Part shown: piece by piece, positions 58,501 through 64,000 of the stretch
How positions within the stretch are numbered: position 1 is the first letter of the stretch
How the letters are laid out: each line of letters starts with the position of its first letter
Source: Thermophagus sp052400625
GTDB lineage: Bacteria > Bacteroidota > Bacteroidia > Bacteroidales > Marinilabiliaceae
DNA: 64,000 nucleotides
Assembly (NCBI GenBank): GCA_052400625.1
Contig: JBQTGH010000012.1
Strand: one strand, 5' to 3'
Program-made: the position numbers and the translations under genes
Notes under the pieces: model-generated
Told to the model about the DNA's origin: nothing
The model's input: only the letters and a program-made list of their open reading frames with translations
Database searches by the model: none

Positions 58501-58564
58501 TGATGCTAGAGGCTTTTATCCTCGTACCCAATCGTGGACTATTGGTTTGAATTTAGGATTCTAA
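55529..58564 (+). CDS. SusC-like TonB-dependent transporter (PUL B, second pair)
   Basis: This is a second outer-membrane glycan importer in the mannan region, 1011 aa. The N-terminus is basic (MKKKSKARKRNPFIFF) followed by a hydrophobic signal (LVLMFIFIPSLLAFKPG). A carboxypeptidase-D-like domain (about 53-130; GRVIDVQGGPIPGVTVSVKG) precedes DEVVVVGYGTLERKEVT. The plug (IQLRGVTSLTGSIQPLIVIDG, AAIYGSRANAGVILISTKKG) and barrel follow, ending IGLNLGF. It is not closely similar to the first SusC of PUL B, so it may take a different mannan fragment. The matching susD starts 12 bp after the stop. No HTCS is adjacent, so control may come from HTCS2 or HTCS3. Confidence 0.95.
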   Translation: MKKKSKARKRNPFIFFRTLRIPDFRLVLMFIFIPSLLAFKPGANELLQQGERIIKGRVIDVQGGPIPGVTVSVKGSTLGSITNAEGEFILSVDAEPEILVFSFVGMERKEITVDGKNYLEVTMREENIGLDEVVVVGYGTLERKEVTSAVETVSSKDFNSVGSGDPMELIQGKVAGLNITRTQGSNPNSSSSIQLRGVTSLTGSIQPLIVIDGIPGGNLDMIQPDDIESFNVLKDGSAAAIYGSRANAGVILISTKKGKVGEPQFEYSTYLKREFVDKKPDYLSPSEFRDLIEQGLVSSDQDYGTSTDLYDELIDNNNLSQYHNFSVSGGSKYSNFRGSIFYSDAKGIAKENGREEFGGRINFNQKGLDDRLTFSMNIATNFNKANLLGGGTGDFEQAIQRNPTAPIYNEDGSFLETEAYNNYNPLSRLANRISERNQQTFTGDAKVQFQIVDDLSVSAFGAYQRNNYNDRYYRSTKDWNQRPETEYQGMAYASKSNFLNWAKTFESTFNFNKTINDVQSVTALVGYSYQYETTETFNVNNNGFTTDGFLDWNLGSGSAINNTQLPRPGMGSFKEDNTLVAFFGRVNYAFRDRYFTQFSLRHEGSSRFGENHKWGNFPAVSAGWVLSEEDFMKGISGIDELKVRVGYGVTGNQGIPNYQSLVTLGTGGVYPQDGVYYQTYGASRNPNPNLKWEEKAEMNFGIDFSFLNRLISGSIDLYDRETKNLLYSYNAQLPPYIHSSVYTNVGSIKNSGVELQLSAVALKNNNFLWTIDLAGSHQKNKLTQLSSDVFKANWLEFYGLPSPGNLGAAIRLEEGGSVGNFYGKRFAGFTEDGKWLFFKADGSTGAASEMDENDLAVIGNGVPKYQASLSNTLRYKNFDLTLFFRGKFGFDILNTKEMYFGNKKWLPNNLLRSAITTHKELNDDPQYSDYYIEKGDFIKLDNMTLGYNIHFSDSSNFRHLRLYVTGRNVLTLTGYNGLDPELQDTGFETGIDARGFYPRTQSWTIGLNLGF

Positions 58565-58576
58565 AATCGTTGAATT

Positions 58577-60214
58577 ATGAAAGGTATTTTCAATAAATCT
58601 ATTTTGTGCATAGCCGCTATGTGGTTGCTATTTGGCAATAATGGTTGTACAGATTTGGACGAAACTCTATATAGTGAGTTAAATAAAGGCAATTTTTATA
58701 ATAATAAGATTGAGGTTTTACAGGCCGCATTGCGTCCTTTTACGCATATGCAGGCATGGTTGGCACCAACCGGACAGAATGGCTATTTTTATCATTCAGA
58801 GCTTTCTGCAGATCAATTAGCCTGGCCGCAAAAAGGGCGTCATGGTTATGACGGGGGCGATCACTTTCGTCAACATTATCATACGTGGACATCGAACGAA
58901 GGCCGCATGAGAAGTGCCTGGAATTTGATGTGGACAGGCGTCGGATATGTCAATGCGGCGATGGAGGATCTTCAGGACATTGATAATAACTCTTTAGGTA
59001 TTTCTGATGAAGAAATGACGGCAATTCTGGCAGAATTACATGTGCTCAGGGCTTTCCATTATATGAAAATAATGGAGCTTTGGGGGAATGTGCCGATTAT
59101 CACTAAAGTGGGAGAACCTCAGAATCCCCCTACCAAACCAAAAGCCGAGGTTTTTGATTTTATTAAAAATGAGCTGGAAGAATATGTTCCCAAATTATTG
59201 CCATATTCTGAAGAGTTGGTCGGAAGAGTATCTCAAACGGCAGGATATGCAATGCTGTCAGAACTTTATCTTAATGCTGAGTATCATATTGGAACTCCGA
59301 TGTGGGATGAATGTATTGACGCGTGCGATAAAATTATTAACGGTGAAGCGGGTGGCCTTGCCGGAGGCGTACCTGAATTGGCTGATAATCTGACCCAATC
59401 CTTCAGTAATACCAATCATTATGCAAAAGAGGCTCTATTTCAGTTTGCTTTTAGCAGGGAAGGTGGTTTTACTTTCGGTTGGGGTGGATTCTTTATGGGG
59501 TATTCAAATATGAGTCGGGCGCTGAATGTGGGGTATTCAGGATGGAATGCCTTTGTGGTTATTCCTTCGGCATTTGATGCTTATGCTGCTAATGACTTGC
59601 GGAAAAATGAGTGGTTCTTGTTTGGTCCTCAATATGTTTATGGAACCGATGAGCCGATTTTGGGAACCGAAGAATATAATGGGCAACCATTTGTTTATGT
59701 TAATTCTATAAGAAGAGAAAGCGAAGGCGATTTAACCAGTGATGGCAGTATGGCAGAAGGAGAAGAAAATAGTGGAGCTCGTTTTCATAAATATAAAAGC
59801 GGAACTTTAGAGGATGATAATTATTGGGAAAACCATTATTTAATTTATCGGCTGACTGAAATCTATTTTAATAAAGCAGAGGCCATTATGAGAAAAAATA
59901 ATGGAGTGGCGACGCAGGAGGCTGTGGATTTAATTAATGCTTGTCGGAAAAGGGCTTTTTCGGAAGATGACTGGGAAGCAGAAAAATATACTGCAGCCAC
60001 CTTGACGATGGATGAATTATTGGCTGAGCGTGGACGAGAATTTATTTTTGAAGGGAAACGACGTACCGATATCATCCGTTTTGGGAAATTCACCAACGGT
60101 TCATGGTGGGATCACGAGCCGACGAATGATCCTAATAGGGAAATTTATCCAATTCCTCATACGCAAATAGCAGCAAACCCTAACCTTATTCAGAATCCTG
60201 GTTATTTGGAATAA
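58577..60214 (+). CDS. SusD/RagB-family lipoprotein (PUL B, second pair)
   Basis: This is the partner of the SusC just upstream, 545 aa. The signal ends FGNNGC (C24), followed by TDLDE, an acidic surface tag. SusD blocks are in order: LNKGNFYNNKIEVLQAALRPF, ILAELHVLRAFHYMKIMELWGNVPII, LTEIYFNKAEAIMR and AERGREFIFEGKRRTDIIRFG, ending LIQNPGYLE. The N-terminal third is rich in aromatic residues (YFYHSELSADQLAWPQ), which suits carbohydrate stacking. A 350-bp gap separates it from GH38. Confidence 0.95.
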   Translation: MKGIFNKSILCIAAMWLLFGNNGCTDLDETLYSELNKGNFYNNKIEVLQAALRPFTHMQAWLAPTGQNGYFYHSELSADQLAWPQKGRHGYDGGDHFRQHYHTWTSNEGRMRSAWNLMWTGVGYVNAAMEDLQDIDNNSLGISDEEMTAILAELHVLRAFHYMKIMELWGNVPIITKVGEPQNPPTKPKAEVFDFIKNELEEYVPKLLPYSEELVGRVSQTAGYAMLSELYLNAEYHIGTPMWDECIDACDKIINGEAGGLAGGVPELADNLTQSFSNTNHYAKEALFQFAFSREGGFTFGWGGFFMGYSNMSRALNVGYSGWNAFVVIPSAFDAYAANDLRKNEWFLFGPQYVYGTDEPILGTEEYNGQPFVYVNSIRRESEGDLTSDGSMAEGEENSGARFHKYKSGTLEDDNYWENHYLIYRLTEIYFNKAEAIMRKNNGVATQEAVDLINACRKRAFSEDDWEAEKYTAATLTMDELLAERGREFIFEGKRRTDIIRFGKFTNGSWWDHEPTNDPNREIYPIPHTQIAANPNLIQNPGYLE

Positions 60215-60564
60215 GTAATATCCCATAATGAGGAGAATGAGAGGAGAAGAGATTGGTTCAAAAGAAACAAGAGTAAAGTCGTTAATAAGTTTTTGCATAG
60301 GATGGTTATTTCTGTTTTGATCGGGATAATTGATAGAAAAGTATATCTCATTCAGCAAATGCATATTGCCCCTAACGATTGCCTGACGGTTAATTTTTAG
60401 GTGGTTTAGATTTGTGTTTTGAACCGACTCTTCTCTGTTTTTCAGTGTAAGGAAGCATTCCTCCATATGCAAACCATCTTGGAAATCCGGGGCCCTGTGC
60501 AGTGGTATTTAAAAGTATCGAAAAAAAGGATTGAGTAATTTGTTATATATTAAATTTTTAGGAT
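60215..60564 (+). promoter_or_regulatory. Gap before GH38 with a possible -7 box
   Basis: This 350-bp gap has no credible gene. TAGATTTG at 60407-60414 matches TAnnTTTG, about 150 bp before the GH38 ATG, but no TTG is at the right distance. GH38 may therefore have its own promoter. No terminator for the susD gene was found. Confidence 0.25.
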
Positions 60565-63500
60565 ATGAAGTACAGATTTTTATTGATTTTTATTGGAGCG
60601 TTATTACCTATCCTGGTAGAGGCTCAACCTACTGACCGTCGGGGGAGGTACGACATCACAAAAGATAAAGTATTATATACCGTCGGGTACAGTCATCTGG
60701 ATACGGAATGGAATTGGGACTATCCAACAACCATCAATACCTGTATTAAAAATACCATGACAGAGAATTTTTATCTGTTTGAAAAGTATCCTGATTATGT
60801 GTTTAATTTTACCGGATCGCGCCGCTACAGGATGATGAAAGAATACTATCCCGAATTGTATGAGAAAGTGAAGTATTATATCCAAAATGGGAGATGGTAT
60901 GTATCCGGCTCTTCTGTGGATGAAGGAGAGGTTAATGTTTCTTCATCTGAATCATTGATTCGTCAGGTTCTTTATGGAAATAAATATTTTCGAGATGAAT
61001 TTGGGGTTGAAAGTATGGATTATATGCTGCCCGACTGTTTTGGGTTTCTTGCCAATTTACCGACGATATGGCATCATTGTGGATTGCTGGGGTTTTCTAC
61101 CCAGAAACTCACCTGGCGTTCTGCTGCAGGGATTCCTTTTAACGTTGGTGTTTGGATTGGCCCCGACGATAAGGGAATCATATCCGCACTGAATGCAACC
61201 AGTTATACGAGTAGCATTGAGTCAAGATTGGATAAAAGCAAAAAATGGAATAAACGCATTGAATCCGCAAAAAAGGATTACGGAATTTCTTTTGATTACC
61301 GATATTATGGTGTTGGGGACGAAGGTGGTGCACCTCGAGAAAACGATGTGATAAAACTTTTAGAAAGTATTGGGAATGAAGATGGCAAATTTAAAGTAGT
61401 TACCACGTCATCCGATCAAATGTTTAAGGATATCACTCCTGAAATCAAAGATAAACTTCCTACTTATAAAGGTGACTTATTGTTGATCGAACATAGTGCT
61501 GGGTCTTTAACATCACAGGCCTACATGAAGAAAATGAACCGGAAAAATGAATTGATGGCCAAAGCTGCGGAATACTTAGCATCTGTTGCCGATATGACCG
61601 GGAGTGTGGACTATCCATTTGAAAAACTTAATAACTCATGGGATCTGGTGCTGGGAAGCCAATTTCATGACATTCTGCCAGGCACCTCCATCCCTAAGGC
61701 ATATGAATATGCATGGAATGATGAATTTATTGCTGCCAATGGTTTCAATAATGTTTTGAATAGCTCGGCTGAGGCTGTTTCTGGTTGGTTGGATACAAGG
61801 GTTAAAGGTCGGCCTGTTGTGGTTTATAATACTGTTTCTCATGATCGTGAGGATGTTGTCGAGGCAGAGTTGGCATTCAATAAGCTTCCTGAAGGAATAC
61901 AGGTCTATGACAGTCAAGGGAAACCAACACCTACCCAAATTATTGAACGGAATGGGAATCGGTTGAAATTCATTTTTTTGGCGAAACTTCCTTCTGTTGG
62001 TGTCGGGGTATTTGATGTTAGGGAAACTAAGGAAAAGGAAAATGGAAAGACTCAATTGTCTGTTTCTGACCATGTTCTTGAAAATGAGTTTTATAAAGTT
62101 ACCCTAGGGACCAATGGGGACATCAATAGTGTTTATGACAAAAAAGTTGGCAGGGAATTGCTCGAAAAACCTTCACGACTTGAATTTTTATATGAGAAAC
62201 CGGCTCAATGGCCGGCCTGGAATATGGATTGGAAGGACCGTCAAAATCCTGCAGTCGGATATTTGGCTGAAGATCCCAAACTACGTATCATCGAGAAGGG
62301 ACCGGTAAGAGTGGCAATTGAAGTAAAACGAAAAGGAAGAAATTCGACTATTACTCAAGTGGTGCGTTTGGTGGCCGGAGAAGCCGGTAAAGTCGTTGAA
62401 GTCACCAACCTGGTGGATTGGCAGTCGCGCGGAGCCAGCCTGAAAGCTTCTTTTCCTTTGACGGTTAAAAACGCCATGGCAACTTACAATATCGGCGTTG
62501 GGACAATACAAAGAAGTAACAATAATAGCAAGAAATTTGAAGTACCTTCAAAGCAGTGGTTTGATCTTACCGATAATAATGGTCAATATGGGGTTTCTAT
62601 CCTTGAAGACTGCAAATATGGGTCGGATAAACCTTCTGATAATGTGTTGCGACTGACTCTATTATATACACCAGAAACCCATTCGTGGTATCCGGTTCAA
62701 AATTCACAGGATTGGGGAATTCACGAGTTTAAATACGGCATATACGGCCACCAGGGGAGTTGGCAAGATGCTAAGACCGATTGGATGGGTAAATATTTCA
62801 ACGAACCTCTTCTCGCGTTTGAAGCCTCGAAGCATCCCGGACCGTTGGGAAAACAACATTCTTTCCTTTCTTTGAATAAGGATGAAGTTGGTCTTATGGC
62901 GTTTAAGAAAATGGAGGATTCTGAAGATTACTACATTGTTCGTGTCAATGAATTATTAGGGAATGATGTTTCTGGAGCAGAAATTTCTTTTCCCTGGGCT
63001 ATTGCTGATGCCTTTGAGGTAAACGGTCAGGAGAAAAAAATTGGAGAAATAAATTTCTCGGGAACCCGGATGAAATTTGATCTTTCCCACTATACGATTC
63101 GGAGTTTCGCTGTAAAGTTGATTCCACCTTTTAAAGAAGAAAAGAAGAATCAGCAAGTTGTCCAGTTGCCATATAATACCGATGTCATAAGTTTCGATAT
63201 TAACCGGTACGATGGTAATTTTGCCGGGAGACGAAGTTTACCTGCCGAGCTTATTCCTGATGTGATAGAGAGTGAGGGGATTCATTTTGAAATGGGCAAT
63301 AGAGAGGACAGAAACAATAATGCGGTGCTTTGTAAGGGACAGGAAATTGATTTGCCCAAAGGAAATTACAATACGTTATACATTTTGGCGGCTGCCAACC
63401 GGGATACGAAGGGGGATTTTATTATAGATGGTCAAAAGTATTCTTTGGGAATTCAGGGATGGACAGGATATGTAGGCCAATTTTATAATCGAGAGTTTGA

Positions 63501-63795
63501 GAGAGATGGAGTAACGGTTTACAATTTAAGAAGGGCTTTTTATAAGGAAGATAATATTGCCTGGTTTGCTTCACATAGGCATAAGAAATATCCGTCAGAA
63601 AATGAGGCTTATCAGTATTGCTATCTTTACAAGTATGCCATTAAAATTCCTAAAGGGGCAAAATCCATCAAATTACCCAAAAATGAAGATATTAAAATAA
63701 TGGCCATGACCTTGACCACCAATGAGAAATGGGCTAAGCCAATGCAGCAATTGGTAGATGATTTTGATTATGAGATGACTCCCAAAATAAGATGA
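60565..63795 (+). CDS. GH38 alpha-mannosidase
   Basis: This 1076-aa zinc-dependent retaining alpha-mannosidase removes mannose from mannan or N-glycan branches. The signal peptide is cleaved around A20 (LPILVEAQP) with no lipobox, so it is periplasmic. The catalytic domain begins VLYTVGYSHLDTEWNWDYP with zinc ligands H44 and D46. The nucleophile is D157 in MLPDCFGFLANLP, and LLLIEHSAGSLTSQA and WDLVLGSQFHDILPGTSIP follow, the latter with another zinc-binding His. The middle helical and C-terminal beta domains (about 390-860) match the family. A further beta domain (about 880-1076; FNREFERDGVTVYNLRRAF) extends it beyond the core. GH38 genes also occur in characterised Bacteroides yeast-mannan loci. 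Confidence 0.95.
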   Translation: MKYRFLLIFIGALLPILVEAQPTDRRGRYDITKDKVLYTVGYSHLDTEWNWDYPTTINTCIKNTMTENFYLFEKYPDYVFNFTGSRRYRMMKEYYPELYEKVKYYIQNGRWYVSGSSVDEGEVNVSSSESLIRQVLYGNKYFRDEFGVESMDYMLPDCFGFLANLPTIWHHCGLLGFSTQKLTWRSAAGIPFNVGVWIGPDDKGIISALNATSYTSSIESRLDKSKKWNKRIESAKKDYGISFDYRYYGVGDEGGAPRENDVIKLLESIGNEDGKFKVVTTSSDQMFKDITPEIKDKLPTYKGDLLLIEHSAGSLTSQAYMKKMNRKNELMAKAAEYLASVADMTGSVDYPFEKLNNSWDLVLGSQFHDILPGTSIPKAYEYAWNDEFIAANGFNNVLNSSAEAVSGWLDTRVKGRPVVVYNTVSHDREDVVEAELAFNKLPEGIQVYDSQGKPTPTQIIERNGNRLKFIFLAKLPSVGVGVFDVRETKEKENGKTQLSVSDHVLENEFYKVTLGTNGDINSVYDKKVGRELLEKPSRLEFLYEKPAQWPAWNMDWKDRQNPAVGYLAEDPKLRIIEKGPVRVAIEVKRKGRNSTITQVVRLVAGEAGKVVEVTNLVDWQSRGASLKASFPLTVKNAMATYNIGVGTIQRSNNNSKKFEVPSKQWFDLTDNNGQYGVSILEDCKYGSDKPSDNVLRLTLLYTPETHSWYPVQNSQDWGIHEFKYGIYGHQGSWQDAKTDWMGKYFNEPLLAFEASKHPGPLGKQHSFLSLNKDEVGLMAFKKMEDSEDYYIVRVNELLGNDVSGAEISFPWAIADAFEVNGQEKKIGEINFSGTRMKFDLSHYTIRSFAVKLIPPFKEEKKNQQVVQLPYNTDVISFDINRYDGNFAGRRSLPAELIPDVIESEGIHFEMGNREDRNNNAVLCKGQEIDLPKGNYNTLYILAAANRDTKGDFIIDGQKYSLGIQGWTGYVGQFYNREFERDGVTVYNLRRAFYKEDNIAWFASHRHKKYPSENEAYQYCYLYKYAIKIPKGAKSIKLPKNEDIKIMAMTLTTNEKWAKPMQQLVDDFDYEMTPKIR

Positions 63796-64000
63796 ATAAG
63801 ATGAAGAGTTTTGAGATAGCAAAATGAATAGAAACTTAATTCTTCACTGAAAAGGGTTGTTCCTAAAGTGTGTCATGATGGGAATGTAAATTTAACTCTG
63901 TCCGGTATAATTTTCTAAACTCAAAATAACTCATATTTTTTCTTTCAACCAATTCTTAAAAGCTCATTTGGGTAGTTTTCAGGTTCTGTCAAGGGCGGCT
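63796..64000. other. Right edge, no supported gene
   Basis: After the GH38 stop nothing is clearly coding. On the minus strand a frame open from the edge to a stop at 63945 codes for PLTEPENYPNELLRIG, which could be the C-terminus of a gene lying beyond the window, but 17 codons are too few to judge. Confidence 0.25.

Noticed and set aside
63945..64000. Possible C-terminal end of a minus-strand gene at the right edge
   Set aside because: Only 17 codons are visible, so neither coding status nor family can be judged.

Overview
The window looks like a polysaccharide-foraging region of a Bacteroidota chromosome. The evidence is three SusC/SusD pairs, three hybrid two-component sensors, many lipoprotein glycosidases, TAnnTTTG-type promoter boxes and AT-rich intergenic DNA. 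Sulfatase and alpha-mannan genes side by side would fit a marine or sediment Bacteroidales/Marinilabiliales-type organism, but the genus cannot be read from the sequence. No rRNA, tRNA, CRISPR array, transposase or replication origin was seen.

Layout. (1) 1-2.3 kb: the 3' part of a TonB-dependent receptor, visibly more GC-rich than everything downstream. (2) 2.28-2.70 kb: a convergent gap holding what looks like a complete small transcription unit on the minus strand (promoter, about 50 nt, terminator). (3) 2.7-25.1 kb: polysaccharide utilisation locus (PUL) A. A hybrid sensor (minus) diverges from susC-susD-DUF3823, followed by a decayed susD fragment, three GH43 enzymes, a sialidase-fold protein with a CBM9-like tail, an unclassified 682-residue secreted protein, a GH2 and a sulfatase. 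I infer an arabinose-rich, probably sulfated, glycan as substrate. (4) 25.3-40 kb, minus strand: a tight operon of a BSP-family metalloprotease and two GH92 alpha-mannosidases, then two tandem hybrid sensors. (5) 40.7-63.8 kb, plus strand: PUL B for alpha-mannan, with susC-susD-susE, two GH76 endo-alpha-1,6-mannanases, a GH125 exo-alpha-1,6-mannosidase, an MFS sugar transporter, a glutaminase-A-like protein, a second susC-susD and a GH38 alpha-mannosidase.

How the genes work together. In PUL B a surface GH76 would cut the alpha-1,6-mannan backbone and SusC/D/E would import fragments. GH92 and GH38 would remove side-chain mannoses, the second GH76 and GH125 would finish the backbone, and the MFS protein would take mannose across the inner membrane. 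The metalloprotease beside the GH92 pair suggests mannoprotein rather than bare mannan. In PUL A the sulfatase, GH43s, GH2 and sialidase-fold protein would act in sequence after SusC/D uptake. Sensor 1 probably controls PUL A; sensors 2 and 3 probably control the mannan genes.

The items most worth a second look are the orphan small transcription unit at about 2.45-2.55 kb, the unclassified secreted protein at 16.5-18.6 kb, the protease/GH92 operon, the two sensors with altered kinase boxes, and the phased TTAA-type repeats upstream of the susC genes and the second GH76.
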